A stretch of 64,000 nucleotides of DNA from Agrostemma githago (Eukaryota; Streptophyta; Magnoliopsida; Caryophyllales; Caryophyllaceae). Under the pieces are notes generated by a model that worked only from the letters and a program-made list of their open reading frames with translations, ran no database searches and was not told the DNA's origin. The translations under genes were made by a program, and so were the position numbers. Numbering within the stretch: the first letter of the stretch is position 1; every line of letters starts with the position of its first letter. Where the stretch lies: assembly GCA_958450325.1 (NCBI GenBank), contig OY288242.1, forward strand, positions 72,380,062 through 72,444,061, in the 5' to 3' direction. Of the stretch, positions 44,470-56,615 are shown piece after piece.

Positions 44470-44489
44470 TTTGGCGACTCCACTGGGGA
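44470..44489 (+). other. Element D primer-binding site
   Basis: TTTGGCGACTCCACTGGGGA next to the LTR end. It differs by one base from element A's site. tRNA-Arg-type, as in Ogre elements. Confidence 0.8.
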
Positions 44490-45545
44490 TTAACTGATGC
44501 GTCACTTACCATCGGCATCCTCAGGGTGAGACTCGAAAAGAAATCGTTCGATTAGTAATGTACACGTCTTAGTTCAATGGTTCATGCATAACCCCATTCT
44601 TTCCCGGGCCGGTTACTTGTGACCGACGTCCCACTATACCGCGGTGCATTCCTACATGGGTGCACTAAAGACTTCGATGGCGGAACTCGCATGGGTTTTA
44701 CGGCAGGTTCTAAGACCAACTCGGCTTAGGAAGTCCGTCCTGATTTGCGAGAATGCGATCGCTGTTGGTATAGACCCTCTTTCGACCGACCGAGACTTAG
44801 ACTTAGAGCATACATGGCGTCGTTATACTGTCTCTATGACTACGTGCTACCTGATTTACAAGTCGTCTTTCAAAAACCGTCATTTTCAAAAACTCGCCAT
44901 CTTTTCAAACCCATCTATTTTTCAAAACCCGGAAAGCTACCAAATTTAGGACTTATGATTTTGACTCAAAATAGCCTATTTTTAGCCGGTATGCTGTCCA
45001 AACCTTTTCAAAAAAAAAAAGCCCAAAATCTCGGCCCGATAGCCCTTTTCTCGGTTTTCAAAAAAATCGGACCATCCTACCCGACTTGGTTCGGTTTTCA
45101 AATCCAATTCTCTTTTCAAAACCCTCTTCTTCTTAGGACTTCCCGTATTTAGCAGTGTGAGGTCTTGTCATAGGTTGTAAGAGTCTATAGCGTCGAAACT
45201 CCGTCGATCTTACATCACGGATTTCCACCCCATCCCAGTCCGCCTTATTTGTCAAGGCACGGCCCACCTTCGTAGGACAAACTCCTACGAAGGGAAGCCC
45301 ATTTACACATTCGAGTCCAAAGTTTGGGGAATTCTCACGTGGACCTTCCTTCGAACGAGACTAGGCCCACTTTGACGAATCCTAAGGAAGGCCCACCGTC
45401 CACGAGTCACCCGTCTAGGAATCGGTCTTCAGTCTTATTCTTGTCTAGTCTTTTCCTTGCTCGGGATGTACTCTTTGATTCTAAGATCTGGGTCAGTTAC
45501 TGATTACGCGGTGCCCTTACAGACAGGCCACCCCACACCCGAGCC
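44490..45545 (+). other. Element D leader
   Basis: About 1.06 kb without a gene, shorter than A's leader but with matching blocks (for example around 44515-44640 and 45140-45420). Confidence 0.6.
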
Positions 45546-48127
45546 ATGACGCAACAAGCCATCGATGAACTAAGGTCCTCTTTGACCAAGCTGGAAAACA
45601 TGATCACATCAATGAGAGGGGACCAGATCGACATCCTTACCCGGGTAAGTGCCGTAGAGCAGGGAACTCCCAGCGACAGTGTCGATACTACTGGGCTTTT
45701 AGCTGAATTGTCCAGCGCAGTCCACAGACTACAGGAACAAGTCCATCTGTCGACCCAAAACTCCATCCACACGGAGAGTGCTCGGATCTACACACCGTTG
45801 ACCGACAAACTACCCGCCAATCTCAATCTGACGGGTCTGCCAATGTTCGAGGGTACTGAAGACCCGGTTCACCATATCCGGGCTTTCAAGGAGTTCATGG
45901 CCCTTAAGGGGGTTAAGTCCAACATGTTCAAACACCTATTCGCTTCTTCTCTCGAGAAGCACCCAAGACCTGGTACTACCGGCTCGATTCCAAGAAATAC
46001 AAAACTTGGGATGACGTGGCAACGGAATTCGCTCGGAACTACGCCGACAACACGGAAATCCAGATCACTATGCGCACCCTGGAAGTAATGGCCCAGGAAC
46101 CTAAGGAAGGATTCACAAAATACCTTCAACGCTGGAGGGCTGAAAGCGTCAAACTGGTCGATAAGCTCAATGAAAAAGTACTGGTTGAAGCCTTCGTCAA
46201 GAACCTCCTTCCTGCTTACCGGGTCCATCTCCGGTACGCCATCATACCTAGCTTCGCGGTCCTAACTGAAATGGGAACAAGAATCGAAGATGATTTAAGG
46301 TTGGAAAGCCTCACTAAGGCCTCCGCCAAGGGATACCGAGGGGCCAGTTCATCAACAAGCAAGCCCACATCTACTGCTGCCACTCGTAGCATTTTTGACG
46401 AGGTAAATGCACTTGATACCTCGTCTCAGAAGAATACCACCCCCCGGGTATTCACTGACATAGGCACCACCTATGAAAATGCCCTGCAGAGGCTATCATC
46501 AAAAGGCCTAATCACCCCGATAGGCCCAACACCTGATCTCCCGGTCGAGCGTCGCTCCAAGGCCTGCAACCTTCAGGCCTACTGTCAGTACCATCGTGGT
46601 AAGGGACACGATACCGAGAAATGTTGTGAACTAAAGCACCTTATCCAAGATCTCATCGAGAGCGGGAAGATCCCTTTGCCCGGGGGCAAACCCAACAACA
46701 AGGATAACCCGTTAGCCACTCACGCCATCTTCTCCGAGGAAATAATGGACTGTTCACACCTCATTTCTCCATTTGTCCCGCAAATAAACGGGATCTGGTG
46801 CGACGACGAAGACGACGTCTACCTCACCAAAGGGAAAGCTGTCCCCATCACACCCGAGGAGATTCAGAAGGTTAAGTCCAAGGTCTTAGCCACTAGTCAA
46901 GCCCTCATCATCGTCGAGCCACTTAGGGTCGAGCCCGCCCCAGAAGAGCCAACCGCCGAAAAGGCTCTTGTAAAGCAGCTAAACAAGACTCGAGTTGACC
47001 TCTCTATATGGCAACTCCTAGTTAGCTCCCAGGAACATCGAGAGGCACTCACTAAGGCCCTCGATCAAGTCAAAATCGACTCTATGGCTACTCCAGCTGA
47101 AATGGTAGCCACGGTTCTGCCCCACCTAAAGGGGAAATCCATAGAAGAAGGCCCACTTATTACCTTCTCCAATGTTGATCTACCACCATTTGGGCCAGCC
47201 CACAACATGGCCCTCTACATCACGGTCATCTGCCGTGGAAAGTACCTACCTATGACCCTAATTGACGACGGGTCAGCAGTCAACGTCCTCCCCTTGAGGA
47301 CCGCCAAAGCCCTCGGCATCACCGAGGCTGACTACATTCCCACAGCTCAAACCATTCAGGCTTTTGACGGAAGCCCAAAGTCAGTAGCCGGAGCCACAAA
47401 ACTTACTATCATAATAGGCTCGGTAGAGAAGGAGCTGGAATTTCAAGTGATCGACGTGACTTCTTCCTTCAACCTTCTTTTGGGAAGACCTTGGATCCAC
47501 GCAACCAGGGCTGTATCCTCCACCTTGCATCGGAAAATCAAGATGCCTTTGCATGACACCGTCATCACTTTAGAAGCCACACCTATGACTGTGGCTAACT
47601 GCAACACCTCGGGTCGTACCGATCTCTGGGGCTTCGACTTCATAGGGGTTATCAACGAAGAACACCTTTTCCGACCCTACTTTACGGTTCCCCTTGACCG
47701 AATGTTGCAAAATCTGGGCTTTCTACCGGGGGTTACATCAAGGCCCGATCTCCCTGCAGGAAAAATCCTCAAAGTTCTGGACAATGGGAGGACTCAAACA
47801 GGCCTGGGCTACACCCTAACCCCGGAAAACATGGGTCAAACCGGAACCGGCAAGATTATCTTTGTCACTCCAGTGTTCGAGACCGTCCAAACTGGCCTAT
47901 ATCGGCCCACAACCATTCGCCCTAGGACCCACTCGGCCCAGGTCTGCAACTACATACCAGACGACATTTTCGCCCTCAGCCAGTCCGAAAATGTTAGGAA
48001 TGTCGAGCCCGCACTAGGGCTACTTTTCGGAGAGGAACTCGCGGCCTCGACGCCGAAGGAAGTGCTGGTCAGCCTCATTCTCCGTAGCCGCACCTTTGAT
48101 CCATCCAAACTGATCTCAGAAGTCTGA
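45546..48127 (+). pseudogene. Element D gag-protease, frameshifted
   Basis: Gag starts at the ATG at 45546, aligned with A's gag, and includes LPMFEGTEDPVHHIRAF and HLFASSLEKHP. A one-base deletion relative to A near 45969 moves the frame; the rest is open from about 46016 to 48127. This second part holds the end of the capsid (GFTKYLQRWRAES), a zinc-knuckle-like CQYHRGKGHDTEKC (about 195-215 of the 703-aa frame), and a retropepsin-like domain with LIDDGSAVNVLP (about 420) and LLGRPWIHA. The active-site DDG replaces the usual DTG, a variant seen in some Tat elements, so activity is uncertain. The one-base deletion would prevent normal Gag. Confidence 0.88.
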
Positions 48128-48217
48128 TCCGGGACCGGAAGCAGGGCCTGGAGGAAGACTGTCAAGTGGACTGACAGTCAAGGAAGGACTTACAAGCTGA
48201 TCACAGGGGAAGGAGAA

Positions 48218-51200
48218 ATGCCAGAATCTGAGTCTGAGTCCGAGTCGGAGTCCGAGTCAGAGTCTAAGATTGAGTCTAGTGAGTCTGGTGCTAGGGTCAG
48301 TCCTGTAACTCCCCCTCTCCCTTTAGCTATTCCTGGTGCCTCGAGGTCTGTTCCGGGCACCCTACCTATCCCGCCACTGACTAGTGATCAGATGGCAGCT
48401 CTCTTCGAGCTATTTTCCCAATTCATGATCAATAATAACAACCGTTCTGCTTACGACTTGTCTCATTTTCAAAACTTTCTCAATTTCAAAAATATTATGT
48501 GCAATGACATTGAGAAACCCGACGAACAGGTGTCCTTGCCTCCACATCTGATCGAGCAACTAGAGCAAAGGGAATCCCGCAATCCGGTAATCGAAGAAAC
48601 CGAATCCATTAACGTGGGAACAACCTTAGAACCTCAGATGCTTAAGATAGGGCTATCCTTAGATCCCGAGGAGAAAGCAACAATTCATAGTTCTCCTTCA
48701 AGAATTCAAAGACGTCTTCGCATGGTCCTACAAGGACATGCTGGGGATTGATCGCGAAATAGCCGAGCACCATATACCGATCAAGGAAGGGTTCAAGCCG
48801 ATTAAACAAAAACTCCGACGCATGAGGCCCGAATGGTCCCTCAAAGTCAAGGAGGAAGTCGACAAACAATTCAAGGCTGGGTTCATACGAGTCTCCGAGT
48901 ATCCAGATTGGGTTGCAAACATAGTACCAGTCCCTAAAAAGGATGGTAAGGTTCGTGTCTGTGTAGACTTTCGGGATCTTAACAAGGCGAGCCCGAAAGA
49001 CGATTTCCCGTTACCACACATCGATATACTGGTGGACAACACAGCAGATCATGCCCTTCTATCATTTATGGACGGGTATGCGGGGTATAACCAGATAAAA
49101 ATGACAGAAGAAGATATGGATAAGACCACCTTCATTACACCTTGGGGTACTTATTGCTATACTGTTATGCCATTTGGTCTCATCAATGCCGGGGCCACCT
49201 ATCAACGAACCGCCACAACTTTATTACATGACATGATGCATAAAGAAGTGAAAGTTTACGTAGACGACATGATCGTCAAATCCAAAGACAAGGATGGTCA
49301 CATCACCGCCCTGAGGAAGTTCTTCACCCGATTACGCAAATACAACATGAGGCTAAACCCTCAGAAATGCAGTTTCGGGGTAACATCTGGCAAATTAATG
49401 GGTCATATCGTTAGCCAACGAGGTATCGAAGTCGATCCAGCCAAAATCAAGGCCATCACCGAGATGCAACCCCCCAAAACCGAAAAGAAGATAAGAGGGT
49501 TTCTCGGAAAAGTCCAATACATCAGCAGGTTCATTTCAAAGCTAACCATGGTGTGTGAACCGATCTTCAAGAAGCTGAAAATAGGGGAACGGTTACTATG
49601 GGATGACAAGTGTCAAGCGGCCTTTGATAGAATCAAAGAAATTTTGTCTTCACCACCGGTCCTGATGCCACCTCAGCATGGTTTGCCTTTGTCACTATAC
49701 CTAACCACGACAGAGACAACCATGGGGGCTATGCTAGCCCAAACGGTCAACTCCGAAGAACGGGCCATATACTACATCAGCAAGAAGTTTTTAGAGTACG
49801 AGTGTAAATACACCATGCTCGAAAAGACGTGTTTAGCTCTGGTCTGGGCCACTAAGAAGCTCCGACATTACATGCTCAGTTACGAGGTACAAGTATTATC
49901 CAGAATGGATCCGATCAAGTACCTTTTCGAAAAGCCCATCCTCAACGACAGGATATCGAGATGGACCCTGATGTTGGCAAAATTCGATCTGAAGTTCGTA
50001 CCATTAAAAGCCATCAAAGGACGAATAGTAGCCGAATTTCTCGTTGACAGTCCCATAACCGAAGAAGGACACACCGACACCTGGTCCTTCCCAGATGAAG
50101 ACATTTTCCACACTGACACCGAAGCGTGGGACTTATACTTTGACGGGGCATCCAATTTTCGAGGATTTGGAGTCGGGATTCTCCTAATCTCTCCAAGAGG
50201 GGAACATACTCCCGTGTCCATCAAATTAGACTTCGACGTCACTAATAATGCCGCTGAGTATGAAGCATGTATCCACGGGCTACAAGCCGCCGCAGACTTA
50301 GGGGTCACAAACCTCCGAGTACACGGTGATTCATCTCTGGTCATTAATCAAGCACTCCAAAAATGGAAGACTCGAAATGCTAATCTCGTGGCCTACCAGG
50401 CACGTGTAAGGGATCTCGAGAAACAGTTCCAGAAGGTAGAATATATATACCTACCTACCTGGGGAAGAGAATCAATTCGCAGATGCACTTTCAAAACTGG
50501 CATCTTTGCTAAATATTCCCGATCATATGACCAGTATGCCGATCTGTGTCCAAAGACGATCCGAGCCAGCATATATCCACGACATCGAAGAAATCGAGAT
50601 ATCTGATCCCGAGCCATGGTATCAAGCTGTGTTGACATACCTAACAACCGAAGAATATCCACCCGGAGTTGACAACCGAGCCAGGAAGGCTTTGCGAAGA
50701 CTGGCAGCCCAGTTCATCCGCACCAACGATGGACAACTCTACAAAAAGACAGCACAGGGGGCTCTCCTTCGATGTGTTGATAAAACCAACGCTGAAAAAG
50801 TTATGGCTGAGGTACATGATGGCGAATGCGGCCCACACATGAATGCCCAGATGTTGGTCCGGAAAATCATGAGGCTCGGATACTACTGGAATAGCATGGA
50901 AACCGACTGCCAGCTGTATGTTAGACATTGCCATAATTGTCAAATTTTTGCCAATGTACAACATATGCCACCATCCCTGCTATACACCATGACGTCACCA
51001 TGGCCATTTTCAACATGGGGGATCGACATAATTGGGAAGATAAACCCCTCGGGAACCGGAGGACACTGCTTCATTTTGGTAGCAATCGACTATTTCACCA
51101 AATGGGTCGAAGCTGAATCCTATCGTATTCTCAACGCCAGCCATGTTGCCAAATTCATTCAAAATAAGATAATATGCCGGTATGGGATCCCTCACGAGTT

Positions 51201-51867
51201 CATCAGTGACCACGGGACCCATTTTCAAGCCGAGACAGCAGCCTTGCTGACCAAGTACAAAATTCAAAGGCATACATCTTCACCCTACCGACCCCAAACC
51301 AATGGAGCGGTAGAAGCGGCTAATAAAACAATTGTCACCATACTCAAAAAGATGGCTGATAATTACCGAGACTGGCCCGACAAAATACCATTTGTACTTT
51401 GGGGATATCGAACCTCGATTCGTACTGCGACCGGGGCAATGCCGTATTACCTTACATACGGGATGGAAGCTGTCCAACCTGTTGAGTTAGAGGTACCGTC
51501 ACTCAGAATCCTACTCGAGAGTCAAGTACCCGAAGCTGATTGGGTTCGAGCACGATATGACTCGCTAGTCCTTTTAGACGAACGACGATCTCGTGCCCTC
51601 AATAATATACAAATCTATCAGAAGAGAATCCAGCGGGCTTTCAACAAAAGGGTGAGGCCTAGAAACATCAAAGAAGGAGATTTGGTTCTCAAGTCTATTC
51701 GAGCTTTATTACCAGTAGACCCAAGGGGAAAATTCAAACCTAACTGGGTCGGGCCGTATCTGGTAAAGAAGATTCTATCAGGTGGAGCCGTAATGCTAAC
51801 GGATCTGGACGGGAACGAGTTTGTCAACCCAACTAACCTGGACCAGCTGAAGCGCTACTACCCTTAA
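48218..51867 (+). pseudogene. Element D pol, two frameshifts
   Basis: The ATG at 48218 opens a frame with a Ser-Glu dipeptide repeat followed by a Pro-rich linker. Near 48670 the frame shifts into EFKDVFAWSYKDMLG. RT runs in the 48738-50606 frame (YVDD at 174-177), then gypsy RNase H, then the second RNase H (DLYFDGASNFRG and NNAAEYEA). A further shift near 50457 moves to the frame of 50506-51867, which carries the end of RNase H and a full integrase: His104, His111, Cys142, Cys145, and Asp174, Asp235, Glu270, ending GPYLVKKILSGGAVML and a stop at 51865. All catalytic residues are present, but two shifts break the polyprotein. Confidence 0.9.
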
Positions 51868-52235
51868 CCCACCTCTCTCAATGTCATTTGCAAAAGTTTA
51901 TTAAAAAAAATCTTTTCAAAACTTTTAAAGACAAGTCAAAAGCTAGAATTATTTATTCTACTGTTACAAACATCTTGAACCAATAGTCTTGATGTATTTC
52001 GAAATTGCAAATTAAGTCTGAACTACGTTTGATTTGATTCCATTTATTGTGGATACGTAGGCAGCCCCTCAAAAGGGCACAACCACTGCAATCAAGAAAA
52101 GAAAACAGGAATGGTTCTTTAATAAACTTCTTTATTTATTTCAAAAAAAAAATCCGACAAATCTGGAAAGTTACAAAAAATCAAAAAAAATCCAGCACAC
52201 AATAAATAATACTAATACTTAAATAATAAAAAAAA
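51868..52235 (+). other. Region after element D integrase
   Basis: AT-rich, non-coding. Includes a phrase near 52055-52090 (TACGTAGGCAGCCCCTCAA) shared with element A near 16974, which defines A's deletion. It ends where the antisense gene's stop lies. Confidence 0.5.
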
Positions 52236-53628
52236 CTAAGACATTTTTCCCTTTCCTTTGTCCTTAGTTTCCTTTTCCACCCACCGGCGTCGACGTGGAG
52301 GTGAACGCTCCCTAATCACCAAGGGAATCTCCTTAACCCGGGCTCGTTTCTTCAAACTCGACTCCCCGGTCACCTCACACAGACCTAGCCTATCTCGGAC
52401 CGCTAGTTTCGGTCCGACCCTTCTCTCCAAGTCACTAGCACCGGTCTCATTAGCTCGAGTCTTAGTTTTTAACTTAGAACCCGACCCTGGCTCAGCAAAG
52501 GTAGTTGGAGTCTCCTCTTTGTCAAAGAACCGCCTATTGTCTTTTGCCGATTCTCGACGGGCCAAGTCAAAAGCCTCGTTAGTCTTCAAAGTTTTACGGG
52601 TCTCCTGGGATTCTTCAGAGGTCCATTTTCGATATGATTCAGAAACCCAAGTGGTTTGGCAAGGGCGGGGTATAGTCCATATGACACGGGTAAACCAGCG
52701 CTGTAGCCACGTGTCACACATAGCGTCCGTCAATTGGAGCGAAACGCTAATGATTGCTTCAGTCTCGGGGATCTGCTAAAACGAACCGAACTGTCTTAGA
52801 ATACGATCCGGGTAGATATGGACGGTCCAGTCCAAAGACAAGATCACCAGATAACGGGCCTTGTCCCTCTTAGCCAATCCCGTCAGTCTTGAAAGAAACC
52901 ACCAGATGACATTCCATCTAATCAAAGGGCCACCATGGAATGTTAGCTCTTCTTCCCAGTATTTCCGATTTATATAATGACTCGAGCTTATTCGTCGGGA
53001 CCTTGAGCCAATCTGGCAGCTACGATATCTGGATATGTTCACCGGGGGCTCTATGATTGACAAACGCTCGGATAACCAGATCTACAAAAATTTTCGAAAA
53101 GTCAAAAACTTTCGAAAAAAAAAAAAGAATCGAAAATTCGAATTTTCGGAAAATTCAAAAAAAAAATTCAAAAAAAAAAATTCGAAAAAAAAAAGAGCAA
53201 AATTTTCAAAAATTAAAAATTTCGGAAAAATCAAAAAATTTCGGAAAAATTGGAAATTCCGAAAAATTCGAAATTGCGGAAAAATTCGGAAAATCGGGCA
53301 ATTTTTCAAAAAAAAAGGAAAAAACGGTTAAATACCTGCAAAAGACGGATGCCTCCTGTCAATTGTCGATCCGGGTCAAGTCTTCTAGCATCAAGGCCCA
53401 TAATAATCTCTCCAGTTATCAGCCAAGCCGGGTTGTGACCTGTCTCCATTTGGTCAACTATGCTAATCAGCCTGATCTCTCCCAAACACGAGTCAGCATC
53501 CATCTGACCTTCAAAGGCATATCGATGCAGCATACAAAAGGAAAAAGCCCTACGCCTATGGGTAGAAGTAATTCTTGCACCAACTGGATTCATAAATTTG
53601 TCAGCCAGGTCAAATAGGGAAACTGAAT
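52236..53628 (-). pseudogene. Antisense plant mobile domain (PMD) gene inside element D
   Basis: PMD proteins (aminotransferase-like, MAIN/MAIL-related) occur as host genes and as passengers of transposons; their role in elements is unknown. Exon 1 (53628-53336) is open up to the break and reads FSFCMLHRYAFEGQMD, IRLISIVDQMETG, WLITGEIIMGLDARRL and IRLLQ. A GT donor at 53335 and a TAG acceptor ending at 53082 bound a 254-bp T-rich intron. Exon 2 (53081-52236) continues in phase with IWLSERLSIIEPP, then WNVIWWFL, YLVILSL, YPDRILRQFG and a Lys/Arg-rich tail. One in-frame TAG (52776-52778) follows QFGSF. The N-terminus is cut by the junction at 53629. Antisense ORFs of this kind are reported from Tat elements. 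Confidence 0.75.
53082..53335 (-). other. Intron of the antisense PMD gene
   Basis: CAG/GTATTT donor and TTTTTGTAG/AT acceptor on the minus strand. The interior is strongly T-rich (A-rich on plus), as plant introns are. Joining the flanking frames across it restores a continuous PMD motif (LLQ next to IWL). Confidence 0.7.
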
Positions 53629-54664
53629 CTCCGCCTGAGGTGGCTCTACGTACTCCTGCAGAGGCAGATGAAGGCTCTGTAATTGCTATGCTGGGGGGCT
53701 CGCCGTCTTCTTAAGGGCTACCCTGTAGCAATCCTTGGCCTCTCCTTGGTCTCCGTTGATCTTCTGAACTCCTCAGGGTGTAGGGAACTTCGGGCACTGG
53801 TGGTAGGTGGAGGTGATTGCCTTCATCTCATGGATCCAAGGCCTTCCTAGAATCACGTTGTAGGTGGAGGGCCCATCAATGACTAGGTACCGCACTTGCT
53901 TATTCACTCCTCCAGCGTAGGTGGGAATGGTGATCTCTCCTAGGGAGTGTTTGGTTTCACCACTGAAACCTACCAAGGGGACCGCCTTCCTAGTTAGGTC
54001 CTTCTCACTGAACCCCATATTCTGGGGAGTTTCCAACATGATGAGGTTGACTGAACTCCCGGTGTCCACCAGAATCTTCTTCACAGTGCAGTTCCCTATG
54101 GAGAGAATGATTATTAAGGCGTCATGGTGCATTTCTGGGGCAGATTCTGCATCTGTCTCATCAAAGGTGACAGCTGGGAGGTCCTTGCAACTGATTCTGC
54201 AGGAGTGCTCTGGCTTGTCTCCTCTGGCGTGAGAGGCATGTCTCTTGGCTGCTGAGTAAGTTAACCCACATAATTCTGACCCTCCTGTGATCATATTGAC
54301 AATTCTGGTACACACTGGAGGTGGAGAAGGTAATACTTGCTCTGCTGCATTTATCCTGCTAGAGTTTCTGGACACGAGGTGGTCCAGGTTCCCCTGATCA
54401 TACTAGAACTTAACCTCTCTCCTGAGCTGGACACACTCATCGGTATGGTGTCCAATGTCGTCGTGGAACTCGCACCTCTTGTTGGCGTCTCTTCGGTCAT
54501 TGGTGTACTCCTGTCTTCTGGGCCACCTGACTCTGCGCCCTAACTCCCTCAGAGCCTTGAGCACCCCATCAAGGTTGGTAGAGAACCCATACTCACTTAC
54601 TTTAGGTGGTAATCCTGGATTGTCCTTCCAGTCTTTCTTCTCGGAAATTTTGCTCACGTTCCTG
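53629..54664 (-). pseudogene. Element C gag C-terminus and protease, copy 2 (duplicated block)
   Basis: Nearly identical (about 98% by eye) to 40852-41896, including the TCCTG insertion-site copy at its right end. Here the gag-to-protease linker is open (NAAEQV) and the 8-bp insertion is absent, so 53773-54375 reads through zinc-knuckle-proximal sequence, the DTGSS protease and VILGRPWIHEMKAI before a stop at PKFPTP (near 53773). The block has no place inside D by insertion alone. Adjacent D sequence reaches 53628 with a CTCCGCCTGAGG start of homology at 53629. Confidence 0.85.
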
Positions 54665-56577
54665 TGTAGATACCCACATTTTGACCGCCAGGTGTCTATA
54701 GTAGTTCCCGCCAAACACCCGATGATGATTGGACGTAAACGTGCTTTGATGGACTCGGGTATGGGCTCATAATCATGGACATTTGGTTTAGACTTATTAC
54801 GGAGTACAAAATTTACAAAACCAACCTCAAATCCAGGCCCAGTGGGTCGTTTCGAGTCAAATGAGAGTAATTTGGGTCGATTCCGGCACCAGGGGTAAAA
54901 CCGTCTTTTAGCGACCGGGTCAAACCCAGTCAAAGATATTTTTTCCCGAGACTCGCAGACAAACCGTGACACCTCAAGTGTCAGGTTTGGACTCCAACAC
55001 TACCAAAAAATCAGCTTCGAGAACATTAAACAATTCCGTTAAAGGTAGAATTCGATCTCAAGTAGGAGTTCTATCCGGAAACCGAATCAGACACCGACCG
55101 AGCTCCAAATACTCGGCCAAGACATCCAAAACAGCCGAAACTCTCCCCTTGACAGCCGAGATATTTGGCTTCCCCACCAAGAAACGAGACTTTGGTTTCC
55201 TCTCGAACTCTCGTATTTCCTATCCAAACTGGTATTTCTTGTCACACAAGCAAGACCACCTCGACTCCTATAAATAGGACCTCCCGTCCAACACAAAAGA
55301 CACAGTTTTTGAGACGGGTTTTACACAGCCATTATTCACATACTATACATTCACACACGTCCTCGATATCTAGCAAAAGTAGTTCAAAGCAAATCCCGAC
55401 ATATTCCCGAAGCAGCCTCGAAACCTCGAGAAACCACACGCCCAACCACACGTCCAAAACCGACACCTTAACTCATCCCGCATCATCTCGACGCTCCCAA
55501 GTTTAAACCGCTTTCCGACGAGCCTTATCCCGAGAAAACAAAGCATGTAGGTTGAGGGTGTAAATCTAACCCGATTCTTCTCTTTCTTCTCTTCCTTTCT
55601 CACGTTTTTTATGGGTCGTGTCGTCGTCCGTCGTATTTTTTTAATATGGGTCGTTTGTCGCATATTTACTATTTCTAATATCGATACTACGAAAAACTAT
55701 TTTTTATAACGTTCTTAAAATACGACATCGATTCTCTAATCGAATATTATATCCAACAAGAACAAAATTAATCATTTCTCGTTGATGCTAAATAAAATCG
55801 TTACATCTTCTTAAACGAAATTCGACGATTTTATACGCGGAGGGAATTAACATCTTTTTCGTTCAAAATTCTTTTTTCTTACTTTTCGTTCAAAAAACAA
55901 ACTTTTTTTCAAAACCTTTTCTAAAAATCATTTCGAGTATCCGATATCGATTTCATAATCGAATATCGGATACAACGAATATTGAAAGCATAGATCGAGT
56001 ATAAATTAATTCATATTTATACGCGATCTATCGAAATTAACAATTTCTCGAAAAAACCGTATCGGGACAGCAAACCGTGCGAGTCGCACCATCCCCAGGC
56101 GACTCGCACGGCGGCCTGAATCCACGGCCCCTTGCTTCTTCGTTTTTGTAACAGCCCTAAATTTTCTCAACCAAAATAACAAACCGAAAACAGAAAACTC
56201 AAAGCTATTACTCCACACTTAGCTTACCGAGCCAAGTGCAAGGAAAAGGATAATCAATAAATGAATAAAAATAGAAATTTGATAGCTAATAAAAATCGAA
56301 TCGTTGCAGCGGAAGTCTTTAAGTCTTACAAAATCCAAAACGGTTTAAAGCAATAGTAACCAATAAATCCAATAATAACGTAAATAGTTTGGTAAATAAC
56401 AAAAAGTCATTCCTCGCTCAGCACAACCCGATACCAGAATGCACCCATGCAGCAATCACGTGTACCTATCAGCTGTACCCAAAACACAAATAGGTACAGG
56501 TTCCAGCGGGGGAACGACCCAAAACAAAAGGACGTCAGCAAAGCTGAGTAAAAATGTAATAATATAATAAATCGTGA

Positions 56578-56615
<38 letters not shown>

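Noticed and set aside
53057..53617. 186-aa Lys/Asn-rich plus-strand frame
   Set aside because: Most of it is the A-rich complement of the intron of the antisense PMD gene, and the rest is antisense to PMD exon 1.
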